Shown: positions 37,241-49,313, counted from the stretch's first letter. The stretch is 64,000 nt of DNA from Geminicoccaceae bacterium (GCA_020445645.1 JAGRGG010000012.1:1-64000), one strand, 5' to 3'. A program made the numbers and translations. The notes: generated by a model not told the origin, from the sequence alone.

Positions 37241-37268
37241 CTTGCGTGCTTGGGGCGTTGAAGGAGGC

Positions 37269-39605
37269 ATGGTCATCCAGCAAGACGCCATGCCCGACCT
37301 CGATCCGACCCTTCGCGAAGCGGTTCGCCAGTCCCGTACGGCGGCGTGCCTTACCGACCCGCGCCAGGAAGACAACCCGATCGTCTTCGTCAACGCGGCG
37401 TTCTGCCGGCTCACGGGCTACGACGAGGACGAGGTCCTCGGCCGCAACTGCCGCTTCCTCCAGGGCAAGGACACGGACGAAGCCAAGGTGCGGGAAATCC
37501 GCGCCGCGATCGAGGCCGGCCACGGCCTGCGGATCGAGGTTCTCAACTACAAAAAGGACGGCAGCCCCTTCTGGAACGACCTGCGCATCGACCCGATCCG
37601 CGACGAAAGCGGCGAGCTCCGCCTCTTCTTCGGTGCGCAGGAGGACGCAAGCGCGCGCGTGCACGACCGGCGCGCCCTCGAGGACGCCAACGCCGAACTG
37701 CGTCTCCTCCGCACGGCGCTATCCGCCGCCAACGACGCCGTCCTCGTCACCGAGCCCGACCCCCTGGATGAACCGGGACCGCGCATCGTCTACGCGAGCA
37801 AAGGCTTCGAGCGCATGACCGGCTACCGGGCGGACGAGGTAAAGGGCTTCTCGCCCCGCCTCATGCAGGGGCCGGACACATCGCGCGCCGAACTGGAGCG
37901 GATCCGCACGGCCCTTGCCGCCGGCCACGAGGTCGAGGGCAGCCTCGTCAACTACAAGAAGGACGGCACGCCTTTTTGGATCGAGTGGACCATCGTGCCG
38001 GTCCACGACGACGCCGGCCGGCGGACGAACTGGGTCGCCGTACAGCACGACGTTACCGAGCGGGTCAAGAGCCGGCAGAGCCACGACCAGCGCCTGGAGC
38101 AGCAGGAGATCGTGGCCGAGTTCGCGCAGAAGGCCCTCGACGGCTTCGAGCGGCAGGCGCTCCTGACCGAGGCGTGCCGCGCCATCGTGCGGGGGCTCGA
38201 CTGTCCGTTCGCGAAGGTGCTCGTGCCGGTGCGCGGCGAGACGGGCGAGCGCACCCTCCTCGTCGCCGCCGGGGTCGGCTGGGACGAAGGCGTCGTCGGC
38301 CATGCCACGATCGGCATCGACGACGACTCGCCCGCCGGCCACGCCCTGCGGACCGGCCAGCCCGTCGTCACCCCCGACCTCGCGCAGGAAACGCGCTTCT
38401 CCTGGCCGACCCTCCTGCGCGCGCACGGCGCCGTCAGCGCCGTCAACGTCCTCATCGAGGGGAACGGGAAGCCGTTCGGGGTGCTGGAGGCCGACAGCCG
38501 GGATGCCCGATACTTCAACGAGCACGACATGGCGTTCCTGAGCGGCGTCGCCAGCCTGCTCGCAAGCGCGCTGGAACGCCGGCAGGCCGAGGAGGAGCGC
38601 GAGTTCCTCATGGCCGAGCTCGACCACCGGGTGAAGAACATGCTCGCCCGCGTCCAGGCGATCGCCCAGCGCTCCGACGACGAAGCGAAGTCGAAGGCGC
38701 AGTTCCGGGAGAGCCTCGTCGCCCGGCTCGGTGCGATGGCGCAGACCCACGACCTTCTGACCCGGAGCCGCTGGCGCGGCGTCGACCTGCGCCAGATCTG
38801 GGCGCGCGAGCTTGCCCCCTACAGGACCGGCGACAACCTGCGCCTGGAGGGTCCGAAGGCCGTCCTCAACCCGAAGGCGGCGCTCTCCCTCAGCCTCGTC
38901 GCCCATGAGCTGGCGACGAACGCGGCCAAGCACGGGGCGCTCGCCAGCCCCAAGGGCCGGGTCGAGGTCGTCTGGCGGCGCCAGCGGGATGGAGGGCTCG
39001 CCATCCTCTGGCGGGAGTCGGGTGGGGCGCCCGTCGAGGCACCGGTCCGGCGGGGCTTCGGCAGCACGGTGATCGAGCGGGCGTTCGCTTTCGAAACGGG
39101 GGGGCAGGCGGCGCTGCGCTTCCTGCCCGAGGGCGTCGTCTTCGACGCGACCCTGCCGGCCGCCGTGCTCGTCGAGGAGGAGGCTCTACCCTCGGCGCCC
39201 GAGGCGAGCAGGGAGGCGTCAGGGGAAACCGCCGCCGGCGTCGCCCTGCTCGTCGAGGACGATTACCTCATCGCAACGATGGTCGGGGACATCCTGCGCC
39301 GGGCCGGATGGCGCGTCGTCGGGCCGGCGGCGAGCGTGGCGCAGGGGCTTGCTCTCGTCCGCGCCGAGGGGGCGTCCCTCGACGCCGCCGTACTCGACGT
39401 CAACCTTGGGGAATCGTTCTCGATCGCGGTCGCCGACGCGCTGCGCGAGCGGGGGGTGCCCTTCGTCTTCGCCAGCGGCTACACCCGCGAGGAGGTGCTG
39501 CCCGAACGCTTCGCCAGGACGCCGCGCCTGAACAAGCCCTACGGCGAGGCGGCCCTCCTGCGGGCCTTGGGCGACCTCGGCAAAAGGCGGCCGACAGGGA
39601 AATGA
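37269..39605 (+). CDS. LOV-type HWE hybrid histidine kinase (blue-light sensor)
   Basis: 778 residues from ATG 37269; AAGGAGG is unusually close (1 base), so ATG 37290 is a second option. Residues 25-127 are a LOV domain: flavin-adduct Cys61 in GRNCRFLQG, with NYKKDGSPFWN and Gln124 of FGAQED. Residues 155-264 are a second LOV-like PAS where Pro196 replaces the Cys (GFSPRLMQG) and FWN is FWI, so it should not form an adduct. A GAF domain (about 285-440) follows. The HWE kinase has phospho-His453 (LDHRVKNML), HELATNAAKHGAL and WRE at 581-583. The C-terminal receiver has Asp710 and Lys756. Cytosolic. Related LOV-HWE kinases regulate stress or adhesion; the target here is unknown. Confidence 0.9.
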   Translation: MVIQQDAMPDLDPTLREAVRQSRTAACLTDPRQEDNPIVFVNAAFCRLTGYDEDEVLGRNCRFLQGKDTDEAKVREIRAAIEAGHGLRIEVLNYKKDGSPFWNDLRIDPIRDESGELRLFFGAQEDASARVHDRRALEDANAELRLLRTALSAANDAVLVTEPDPLDEPGPRIVYASKGFERMTGYRADEVKGFSPRLMQGPDTSRAELERIRTALAAGHEVEGSLVNYKKDGTPFWIEWTIVPVHDDAGRRTNWVAVQHDVTERVKSRQSHDQRLEQQEIVAEFAQKALDGFERQALLTEACRAIVRGLDCPFAKVLVPVRGETGERTLLVAAGVGWDEGVVGHATIGIDDDSPAGHALRTGQPVVTPDLAQETRFSWPTLLRAHGAVSAVNVLIEGNGKPFGVLEADSRDARYFNEHDMAFLSGVASLLASALERRQAEEEREFLMAELDHRVKNMLARVQAIAQRSDDEAKSKAQFRESLVARLGAMAQTHDLLTRSRWRGVDLRQIWARELAPYRTGDNLRLEGPKAVLNPKAALSLSLVAHELATNAAKHGALASPKGRVEVVWRRQRDGGLAILWRESGGAPVEAPVRRGFGSTVIERAFAFETGGQAALRFLPEGVVFDATLPAAVLVEEEALPSAPEASREASGETAAGVALLVEDDYLIATMVGDILRRAGWRVVGPAASVAQGLALVRAEGASLDAAVLDVNLGESFSIAVADALRERGVPFVFASGYTREEVLPERFARTPRLNKPYGEAALLRALGDLGKRRPTGK

Positions 39606-39677
39606 AGTGGGGCATGAAGACTGCGCTTTGCGCCCGCCGCGCCCGATCGGAAGATGCTTAAATAAGGAAAAGACGTA

Positions 39678-40187
39678 TTGAAGTCCCGCAGTCCTTTCAG
39701 CGGTTTCATTGTCCTGGCGGCTCTCGCGGGCACCGCGGCGGCGGCACCGTCGCCCGGCTTCGACGGGCTTGTCCGGGCGACGGCAGCCTTGTGCGCGAGC
39801 AATCCTTCGACCGCCTGCGTCGCCTACGCCTTCACCGCCCTCGACCTCGACCATGATGGCGAACTCTCGGTGGGCGAACTCGACCGGGCACGGGACCAAC
39901 TCGGTGCCTGGACGGCCGCCCAGGGGGAGAGCCTGCCGTTCCCCGTCCGGCACGGCATCGGCACCGCCCTTCGGGTCGTCGACCTCGTCGGCGTCGAGCG
40001 CGCCCTCTACCTCTACGACAGCGACGGCGACGGCGGGTTGACCTTGAAGGAGGCGACGCAGGATCTCCGCCTCGACCAAAGGCCGATCGGCGAGATCTAC
40101 GCCGAAGGCCGCCTCATCGACTGGACGCGCATCCGCGCCGCCCTGGGTCCTTCCGCCTTCCTGCTCGACTATCTCGGGCTGGAGTAG
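39678..40187 (+). CDS. Exported EF-hand protein
   Basis: 169 residues from TTG 39678, with AAGGAAAAG 6 bases upstream. Signal peptide about 1-23 (ending TAAAAP). Two Ca-binding loops: DLDHDGELSVGE (about 55-66) and DSDGDGGLTLKE (about 114-125), both with acidic residues at positions 1, 3, 5 and 12. No catalytic domain; a periplasmic calcium sensor or buffer is inferred. It lies 72 bp after the LOV kinase on the same strand. Confidence 0.8.
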   Translation: MKSRSPFSGFIVLAALAGTAAAAPSPGFDGLVRATAALCASNPSTACVAYAFTALDLDHDGELSVGELDRARDQLGAWTAAQGESLPFPVRHGIGTALRVVDLVGVERALYLYDSDGDGGLTLKEATQDLRLDQRPIGEIYAEGRLIDWTRIRAALGPSAFLLDYLGLE

Positions 40188-40262
40188 CCGTGGGAATGAA
40201 GAGAGGCCGCTTTTGGTCTCTCTTCACGCAAGCCCCTTTCTGACCCGCGACTGCGGGCGTCT

Positions 40263-40472
40263 CTAGTTGGCCTTGTCCTGCATGTTTTCACCGGCGTCCT
40301 CGACCACCTCGCCGGTATTTTCGGCCGCGTCGTTGATCGCCTCGCCGGTATTTTCGGCCGCGTTGTCGATCGCCTCGCCCGCGTTCTCAGCAGGGCCGTC
40401 GTTGTCGTCACAGGCGGCGAGGCTGAAGCCGCCGAGGCCGAGGAGCAGAACGAGAGCGATGGTACGGGTCAC
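40263..40472 (-). CDS. Small entericidin-like lipoprotein
   Basis: 69 residues: signal peptide with lipobox SLAAC (Cys20), then a strongly acidic tail built of a repeated unit of about 11 residues (AENAGEAIDNA, AENTGEAINDA, AENTGEVVEDA). No predicted fold beyond helices. Resembles entericidin-type small lipoproteins. The DNA repeats of the unit (CCGGTATTTTCGGCCGCGTTG) are visible as near-identical copies, so unit number may vary between strains. Confidence 0.75.
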   Translation of the reverse strand: MTRTIALVLLLGLGGFSLAACDDNDGPAENAGEAIDNAAENTGEAINDAAENTGEVVEDAGENMQDKAN

Positions 40473-40650
40473 GGATCATTCTCCAGTCATTGGGATCACG
40501 GAGCGCGAGCGGCCCCTATCGTGGCAGAGATAAACGCCGGGTCCCACCGGGGTTCCCCATCCCGCACGGGTGCGAAACGACGACAGGCCCGCCCTTCGAT
40601 GCGAAGGGACGGGCCTGCGAGAAGGACGCCTCGATGACGCTCTGGGAAGG

Positions 40651-42030
40651 CTACTTCAGGTAGCCGTTCGCCCTGGCATAGGCTTCGAGCGGGTGCATCG
40701 TATACGCCTTTGCCAAGCTCTCCGCCTCCCCGGCCGACTTCGTGTAGGTCCGACCCCAGCCGAACTTGTCCTTCAGGCTCTTGTTCGAAAGCGGGTAGCT
40801 GGTCGTGAACACGGTGACGTGGACGTGCGACCTGAACTGACCCTTGGGATTGACCGTCTTGCCAACGACGGTGCCCTTGGCGATGTTCTGGCCCCGCTTC
40901 ACGCTCTGCGCGATGTGACCGTAGACCCACCAGCGGTTGGCACCGTTCTCCTTGACGACCACGGCGGGCGTGTTGGGATCGCTCACGTTGCCGATGACGG
41001 CCACCACCTGCCCGGGCGCCGCCGCCCTGATCGATGTGCCGATGGCGTTGGGCATGTCGAGCCCCGTGTGGCGGATATAGACGTTGGACCTGCCGCTGGC
41101 GCTCGTGGCCGTGCTGTAGCCCATGTAGTTCTGGGCAAGATAGCCCTGCCCTGCCCGGCCGCCCGAACCGGCGACGTCGCCGATCATCTTGCTGATGATC
41201 GACTTGACGAAGGTCGAGGACTCGCCGTTGGAAGACTTGCCGTCGATGTCGTTCGGGCCGTGGTAGGCGTTGTCCCAGTTCGAGGGCGCGCCGCCGCTGA
41301 TCTTGGTGTCGCTCTCGTCCTTCGCCGTCGAGGTGTTTCCGCCCGACGAGCCGGCGTTGGAGGCCTTGATGCCGCAGCTCTTCGACTTCCTGGCTTGGCT
41401 TTCGACGGTGGACCTTGAAAGCAGCCCGTAACCCGCCTGCTTCGCGTAACTCGTGTAGAGGCCCCAATTCTTGTTCATCATGTAGGGAGCACGGTCGCGC
41501 ACGTTGTACCAGAACTTGCACAGGTACTGGTTGGCCAGCGCCGCCGCCTTCGCATCCGAGCTTGAACTGCTGTTGAGCGCTTTCGAGCCCGTACTTCCTG
41601 CACCCGCAGCATTGAGAGACTTGCCCTTGCGCGCCTGAGAAATGACGTAGGACCTGGAATAGACTTTGAGACCCGCCTTCTGCGTGGCGCTGGTATACAG
41701 CCCCCAGTTCTTCGACATCATCTTGGGGTTCTTGCGGACGCTGTACTGGAACCAGTCCAGGTATTTGTCGGCTGTGGCCGTCGGATTCACGGCCGCGAGG
41801 TAGACCCTGGCTTCGGCCGTGCCGCCGGCCTGAACGTCGGCGAGGGCGGGTTCCGCCCCGAGCGTCCGGACGCTTTCCACCGAGAGGTGGCTCGCCTGCA
41901 GGACGCCGGCGCCCGCGTCGGAAGCAGCAAAGGGTTGGAGCGCTGCCACAAGACCGATGCCTATGACGGCGAGGAAGCTGACGTTGCACCTGGAGTCCCT
42001 GCTGGACGCCTTGCTGCGCGTTAGAGTCAT
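40651..42030 (-). CDS. M23 (LytM) peptidase with duplicated WGLYTS domain
   Basis: 459 residues with a signal peptide or anchor (16-36). Two copies of an unrecognised domain of about 51 residues lie at 88-138 and 167-217. Both contain KNWGLYTS, an xxAGxxxxSRSxV segment and SQARKxKS, and they are joined by a Ser/Ala linker. The M23 domain (about 300-410) has zinc ligands His321 and Asp325 (HTGLDM) and catalytic His372 (YGHI) and His402/His404 (SHVHVTV), so it should cleave peptidoglycan cross-links. It uses more Ser, Lys and Asn and looks less GC-rich than its neighbours, hinting at acquisition. Upstream is 430 bp of non-coding DNA. The duplicated domain may bind cell wall; this is inference. 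Confidence 0.8.
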   Translation of the reverse strand: MTLTRSKASSRDSRCNVSFLAVIGIGLVAALQPFAASDAGAGVLQASHLSVESVRTLGAEPALADVQAGGTAEARVYLAAVNPTATADKYLDWFQYSVRKNPKMMSKNWGLYTSATQKAGLKVYSRSYVISQARKGKSLNAAGAGSTGSKALNSSSSSDAKAAALANQYLCKFWYNVRDRAPYMMNKNWGLYTSYAKQAGYGLLSRSTVESQARKSKSCGIKASNAGSSGGNTSTAKDESDTKISGGAPSNWDNAYHGPNDIDGKSSNGESSTFVKSIISKMIGDVAGSGGRAGQGYLAQNYMGYSTATSASGRSNVYIRHTGLDMPNAIGTSIRAAAPGQVVAVIGNVSDPNTPAVVVKENGANRWWVYGHIAQSVKRGQNIAKGTVVGKTVNPKGQFRSHVHVTVFTTSYPLSNKSLKDKFGWGRTYTKSAGEAESLAKAYTMHPLEAYARANGYLK

Positions 42031-42460
42031 CTTCTAACCTTTATTCCCGTGGTTCGTTCGTTCATCCGCCCGGAGGCGGGGGTCGTGAGTGCGTCTTCAA
42101 TGGCACTTGCAAGGGAAGACGGAACCGAACGCCGACTATTCCTGTTTCGGTTGAACAAAAGTGCATTTTGAACACGTATGAGGCGGGCTTAAGCCAAGTG
42201 ACGCACCGCCCGATGTGGTTGAGCACCGCCAAAAGTCGGGTCTCTCACACGTCGTTCTTCGGGCATGGTAGAGGATTAAACCTTTAGAATTCGCTAAAGG
42301 GACGTCATTCCGCCGTTGCGTCGCGCGGTGTCGTGAGGTAGGGGGCCTGTCCGGAACGGCAGGCCTGGGAAAGAGGCTCCTCCGGATCAGCCGGCGCCGT
42401 TCGCGGGTGCGTCACGCCCGGCTTTCGGGAAAATCCCTTCAACAGGTTCACGAGGTATGC
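42031..42460. other. Non-coding region, AT-richer than surroundings
   Basis: 430 bp between the divergent M23-peptidase and arylsulfotransferase-like genes. It holds a perfect 7-bp-arm palindrome (CCTTTAG at 42281-42287, CTAAAGG at 42294-42300). It also holds a hairpin GGCCTG/CAGGCC at 42343-42364 and a small hairpin CCGCC/GGCGG at 42066-42079. No convincing open reading frame or recognised RNA family. Confidence 0.6.
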
Positions 42461-45336
<2,876 letters not shown>

Positions 45337-45369
45337 GGCCGAGGGTGCGGTCGAGAAGGAAGGTCGACG

Positions 45370-46185
45370 ATGGACGTCCACATCTGCCGCGCGTGCGGGA
45401 CCTCCTACCCGAAGGCGCCGGCGCCGCCGGACGCCTGCCCAGTCTGCGAGGACGAGCGGCAGTACGTGCCGGCGGGCGGGCAGGCCTGGACGACCCCGGC
45501 CGCGCTCGCGGCGGGCCACGCCAACGCGTGGCGCCGGCTGGAGACCGGCCTGTTCGAGATCCGCACCCGGCCCGACTTCGGGATCGGACAGCGCGCGCTG
45601 CTCGTGCGAACCCCTGAAGGCAACCTTCTCTGGGACTGCCTCGCCCTCCTGGATGAGGCGACGGAGGAGATCGTCCACGCTTTGGGCGGTCTAGACACCA
45701 TCGCGGTCTCGCACCCCCACTACTACACCCGGATGCAGGACTGGGCGCGGGCCTTCGACGCGCCGGTCCACCTCCACGCGCGCGACCGGGACTGGGTGAT
45801 GCGCCCCGACCCGAGGCTCGACTTCTGGGAGGGGGACGCGCGCGAGGCGCTGCCCGGCCTCACCCTGCTTCGCCTCGGCGGCCACTTTCCGGGTGGGACG
45901 GTGCTGCACTGGGCGGCCGGCGCGGACGGGCGGGGCGCTCTCCTCAGCGGCGACATTGTCCAGGTCGCGGCCGACACGCGGCGGGTGTCGTTCCTGTGGA
46001 GCTACCCGAACATGCTGCCGCTCGCCGCCGGCACCGTGCGGCGGATGGCGGCGGCGCTCGACCCGTGGCCCTTCGAGCGCGTCTATGGCGCCTTCGCGGG
46101 ACGGCAGGTCCTGGACCAAGGCAAGGCGGCGGTGGCGGAGTCGGCGGCGCGCTACGTCGGGCTGCTCGAGAGCGGGCAGGCGTAG
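45370..46185 (+). CDS. Zinc-ribbon plus metallo-beta-lactamase-fold protein
   Basis: 271 residues. An N-terminal rubredoxin-like zinc ribbon has Cys6, Cys9, Cys23, Cys26 (CRAC ... CPVC). An MBL core then follows, with SHPHYYTRM at 114-122, GGHFPGG around 170 and SGDIV at 193-197. The usual HxHxDH is H115-x-H117-Y-Y, so two of the metal ligands of active hydrolases are missing. The second site or a single-metal centre may remain through His172 and Asp195. Family without a settled substrate. It may share the guaB transcript, but the link to purine synthesis is unexplained. Confidence 0.75.
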   Translation: MDVHICRACGTSYPKAPAPPDACPVCEDERQYVPAGGQAWTTPAALAAGHANAWRRLETGLFEIRTRPDFGIGQRALLVRTPEGNLLWDCLALLDEATEEIVHALGGLDTIAVSHPHYYTRMQDWARAFDAPVHLHARDRDWVMRPDPRLDFWEGDAREALPGLTLLRLGGHFPGGTVLHWAAGADGRGALLSGDIVQVAADTRRVSFLWSYPNMLPLAAGTVRRMAAALDPWPFERVYGAFAGRQVLDQGKAAVAESAARYVGLLESGQA

Positions 46186-46200
46186 GCGTCGAAGGGCTGC

Positions 46201-46240
46201 GCGGCCGGCCGCGGGCGCCGGGCCTTCTTTCTTCTTTCCT
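46201..46240 (+). terminator. GC palindrome followed by pyrimidine tract
   Basis: Perfect palindrome GCGGCCGGCCGC (46201-46212), then GGGCGCCGGGCC and a T-rich tract (TTCTTTCTTCTTTCC), 15 bp after the zinc-ribbon MBL gene's stop. The layout resembles the extended repeat copies and could terminate transcription between these convergent genes. Confidence 0.5.
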
Positions 46241-46284
46241 TCCCTCCGGCCGAAGAGAGGGTCGTGCCGGCGGCGCGGGGCGCG

Positions 46285-47049
46285 TCAGTGCGCGATCTGC
46301 CCGAGAAACGTCCGGGTCCGCTCGTGCTTCGGGCGGGAGAAGAATTCCTCCGGGCCCGCCATCTCGACGATCTCGCCCTGGTCCATGAAGATGACGCGGT
46401 CGGCGACCTGACGGGCGAAGCCCATCTCGTGGGTGACGACGAGCATGGTCATGCCCTCGCCGGCAAGGTCGATCATGGTGTCGAGCACTTCCTTGACCAT
46501 CTCCGGGTCGAGCGCCGAGGTGGGCTCGTCGAACAGCATGATCCGGGGGTTCATGCAGAGCGCGCGGGCGATGGCGACCCGCTGCTGCTGGCCGCCCGAC
46601 AATTGCGCCGGGTACTTGTCGGCTTGCTCCGGGATGCGGACGCGCTCCAGGTATTTGCGCGCCGTCGCCTCGGCCTCGGCCTTGGCGGCGCGGCGCACCT
46701 TGAGCGGCGCCAACATGCAGTTCTCAAGGACGGTCATGTGCGGGAACAGGTTGAACTGCTGGAAGACCATGCCGACGTCGCGCCGCACCTTGTCGACGTT
46801 CTTGTGACCGGCCGTCAGCTCGATTCCGTCGACGACGATCCGCCCCTTCTGGACCACCTCCAACTGGTTGATGCAGCGGATCAGCGTCGACTTGCCCGAG
46901 CCCGAGGGGCCGCAGACGACGATCCGCTCGCCCGAGGCGACTTCGAGGTCGACGTTCTTCAGCGCGTGGTAGGTGCCGTACCACTTCTCGACGCCCTCCA
47001 TCCGCACCGCGGGCGCGTCGGCGCCGTCCGCCCCTGGATTGGCGCTCAT
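46285..47049 (-). CDS. Polar amino-acid-type ABC importer, ATP-binding subunit
   Basis: 254 residues from ATG 47049. Walker [11 protein letters not shown]-loop [16 protein letters not shown], signature [15 protein letters not shown] and Walker [14 protein letters not shown]: the GlnQ/HisP/ArtP class (HAAT family). Last gene of a four-gene minus-strand importer operon. Its neighbours are a periplasmic binding protein and two permeases of the same family; the whole unit is preceded by a LacI-type operator. Confidence 0.93.
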   Translation of the reverse strand: MSANPGADGADAPAVRMEGVEKWYGTYHALKNVDLEVASGERIVVCGPSGSGKSTLIRCINQLEVVQKGRIVVDGIELTAGHKNVDKVRRDVGMVFQQFNLFPHMTVLENCMLAPLKVRRAAKAEAEATARKYLERVRIPEQADKYPAQLSGGQQQRVAIARALCMNPRIMLFDEPTSALDPEMVKEVLDTMIDLAGEGMTMLVVTHEMGFARQVADRVIFMDQGEIVEMAGPEEFFSRPKHERTRTFLGQIAH

Positions 47050-47069
47050 CGTCTGGGTCTCCCGGTCGG

Positions 47070-47873
47070 CTACTTGGTGGTCTTGAGGACGAAGTCCGGC
47101 AGGGGCGCGCCGATCCACTTCTCGTAGAGCGCGTTCAGCTCGCCGCTCTCCTTCTTCCTGGTGAGGAAGTCGTTGACGTAGGCCATCATCTCGGTGGCGC
47201 CCGGCCGGGTCGCGATCCCCTGGCTCTGCTGGCGGAGCTGGAACTTCTTGTCGAAGCGCCCCGGCGCCGCCTGATCGATCTGGGCGATCACGGTGTTGGA
47301 GGCGCCGATGAGCGGCACCTGCCCCGAGAGCAGCGCCTGCACGGCGGTGGCGTCGTCGTCGAAGCGTTGGATGTTCGTGCTCTTGGGCGCCATTCCGGTG
47401 ATGGCCGTATCCTGGGTCGAGGCGCGCGCCACGCCCACGCTCTTGCCGGCGAGGTCGTCGGCGTTCTTGACCTCGACCCCTGTGTCGCCGACGACGAAAA
47501 TCTCGATCCCGGCGTAGGGCTGCGAGAAGTCGACCTGCTTCGCCCGCTCCTCGGTGATGCCGAGCGAGGCGACGAGGATGTCGACCTGGTTGGAGAGGAG
47601 GTAGGGGATGCGGTTCGGCCCGGTGACGGGGACAAGGTTCGCCTCGACCCCCATGTCCTCGGCCAGGAGCTTCGCCACGTCGGCGTCGTAGCCGTCAGGC
47701 TTGCCCTCGAGGTCGAGGATGCCGAAGGGCGGGAAGTCGACCAGCATCCCGATGTTGATCGTGCCCCGCGACTTGATCTCGTCCGGGGTCTGCGCCCGCG
47801 CGGTCGGGGCGCCATATCCCGCGAGCAGCGCCAGCGCCGCCGCGACGGCGGCCGCCTTCTTGAAGACATTCAT
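47070..47873 (-). CDS. Periplasmic solute-binding protein (family 3)
   Basis: 267 residues: signal peptide 1-28 (ending ARAQ), then the bacterial extracellular solute-binding family 3 fold. [36 protein letters not shown] and [16 protein letters not shown] are hallmark segments of amino-acid binders. Cargo is unknown; the Arg/Asp amino-acid clamp residues were not resolved. Third gene of the importer operon, 21 bp before the ATPase gene. Confidence 0.93.
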   Translation of the reverse strand: MNVFKKAAAVAAALALLAGYGAPTARAQTPDEIKSRGTINIGMLVDFPPFGILDLEGKPDGYDADVAKLLAEDMGVEANLVPVTGPNRIPYLLSNQVDILVASLGITEERAKQVDFSQPYAGIEIFVVGDTGVEVKNADDLAGKSVGVARASTQDTAITGMAPKSTNIQRFDDDATAVQALLSGQVPLIGASNTVIAQIDQAAPGRFDKKFQLRQQSQGIATRPGATEMMAYVNDFLTRKKESGELNALYEKWIGAPLPDFVLKTTK

Positions 47874-47917
47874 GCGTCGTTCCTCCCGAATTTGCGGTTG
47901 ACGAGGGGCGGCGGCGC

Positions 47918-48574
47918 TCAGCGCGCCGACGCCTTGGCGAAGCGTCGCTCCAGCTGCCCCGCCAGGATCGAGAGGGGCCAGCAGAGGACGAAGTAGAGGG
48001 CGGCGACGAGCCCGAACACGGTGAACGGGTCGAAGGTCGCGTTGTTGACGATCTGCCCGGCACGGGTCAGCTCGACGAAGCCGATGATGGACGCGAGCGA
48101 CGTGCCCTTGATGAGCTGGACGAGGAAGCCCACCGTCGGCGCCACGGCGATCCTGGCCGCCTGCGGCAGGACAACGGACTTCATCCGATCAAAGTAGCCG
48201 ATGCCGAGCGCCCAGCACGCCTCCGACTGTCCCTTCGGCACCGCCTCGATGCAGCCCCGCCAGATCTCGCCGAGAAAGGCGCTCGCGTGCAGCGTGAGGG
48301 CAACCGAGGCGGCAAGCCAGGGGTTGATGCCGCTGCCGAAGATGTTGAGCCCGAAGAAGACGAGGAAGAGCTGCATCAGGAGCGGCGTGCCCTGGAACAG
48401 GCGGATGAAGCCCAGCGCGGCGTAGCGAAGCGGCTTTGCCCCCGAGACGCGGGCGAGCGCCGTGAGCAGCCCGCCCACGGCGCCGCCCGCGAACGCCACC
48501 GCCGAGAGCGCCAGCGTCCACTGGACGGCCATGACGATGAACCAGAACTCGTTAGGGCCGAAGGCGCGGATCAT
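47918..48574 (-). CDS. Polar amino-acid-type ABC importer permease
   Basis: 218 residues with about five membrane helices and an EAA-type loop (LGIGYFDRMKSVVLPQAARIAVAP) that contacts the ATPase. Typical HAAT permease (HisM/GlnP type). Second of two permeases, nine bases after the first, so they form the heterodimeric channel. Confidence 0.92.
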   Translation of the reverse strand: MIRAFGPNEFWFIVMAVQWTLALSAVAFAGGAVGGLLTALARVSGAKPLRYAALGFIRLFQGTPLLMQLFLVFFGLNIFGSGINPWLAASVALTLHASAFLGEIWRGCIEAVPKGQSEACWALGIGYFDRMKSVVLPQAARIAVAPTVGFLVQLIKGTSLASIIGFVELTRAGQIVNNATFDPFTVFGLVAALYFVLCWPLSILAGQLERRFAKASAR

Positions 48575-48583
48575 CCGTTCCTC

Positions 48584-49255
48584 CTACCGGCTCATCGGGT
48601 AGTCGAAGGCCGCGCGCCGGACGAGCGCGAACAGCGCCGAGAAGGCGAGCGACAGGAGGAGGTACATGCCTGTGATGACGAGGTAGACCTCGAACGCCGC
48701 GAAGGTCTTCGACTGGATGTTGTTGCCGGCGGCGGCGAGGTCGGTCGCCGAGATCACCGAGACGACGCTCGAGGTCAGCATCAGATAGATGAACTGGCTG
48801 GTCAGCGCCGGGTAGACCGTCCGAAGGGCCGGCTTCATGATGACGTAGCGGAAGATCTGGCCGCGCTTCAGCCCGAGCGCCACCCCGGCCTCGACCTGTC
48901 CTTTATGGATCGACTCGATCCCGGCCCGGATGATCTCGGTGGCATAAGCGCCGATGTTGACCGTGAGCGCCACGAGGGCCGCCACGTTCGGCGAGAGGCG
49001 GAGCCCGATCGCCGGCAGGGCGAAGAAGATGAAGAAGATCTGGATCAGGAACGGGGTATTGCGGATGATCTCGATGTAGGCGTTGATGAGCCACCTGACG
49101 GGCGCCGGCCCCGCCGACTTGCCGACGGCGCAGACGACCGCGACGACGGTCCCAAGCAGCATCGCCCCGAAGGACAAAAGGACCGTGATCCACGCCCCAG
49201 CCAGGAGCTGGCCGAAATTGGCGAAGACGGGCGCGAAGTTGAACTGGTAGGCCAA
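48584..49255 (-). CDS. Polar amino-acid-type ABC importer permease
   Basis: 223 residues, about five membrane helices, EAA-type loop ALGLKRGQIFRYVIMKPALRTV. It is the first gene of the importer operon. Its start is 58 bp from a 16-base perfect palindrome (49314-49329) that matches the LacI-type site upstream of the neighbouring regulator. Confidence 0.92.
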   Translation of the reverse strand: MAYQFNFAPVFANFGQLLAGAWITVLLSFGAMLLGTVVAVVCAVGKSAGPAPVRWLINAYIEIIRNTPFLIQIFFIFFALPAIGLRLSPNVAALVALTVNIGAYATEIIRAGIESIHKGQVEAGVALGLKRGQIFRYVIMKPALRTVYPALTSQFIYLMLTSSVVSVISATDLAAAGNNIQSKTFAAFEVYLVITGMYLLLSLAFSALFALVRRAAFDYPMSR

Positions 49256-49313
49256 GCCTCGAAACCTCCCCAGGCTGCCGCCGCACGGCGCGCGGCGCTC
49301 GCGGGCGCCGTCA

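Noticed and set aside
37119-37268. Extra 50 residues at the start of the LOV kinase
   Set aside because: The upstream in-frame stretch overlaps the divergent GH15 promoter and start codon, has no similarity to LOV-kinase N-termini, and contains the palindromes.
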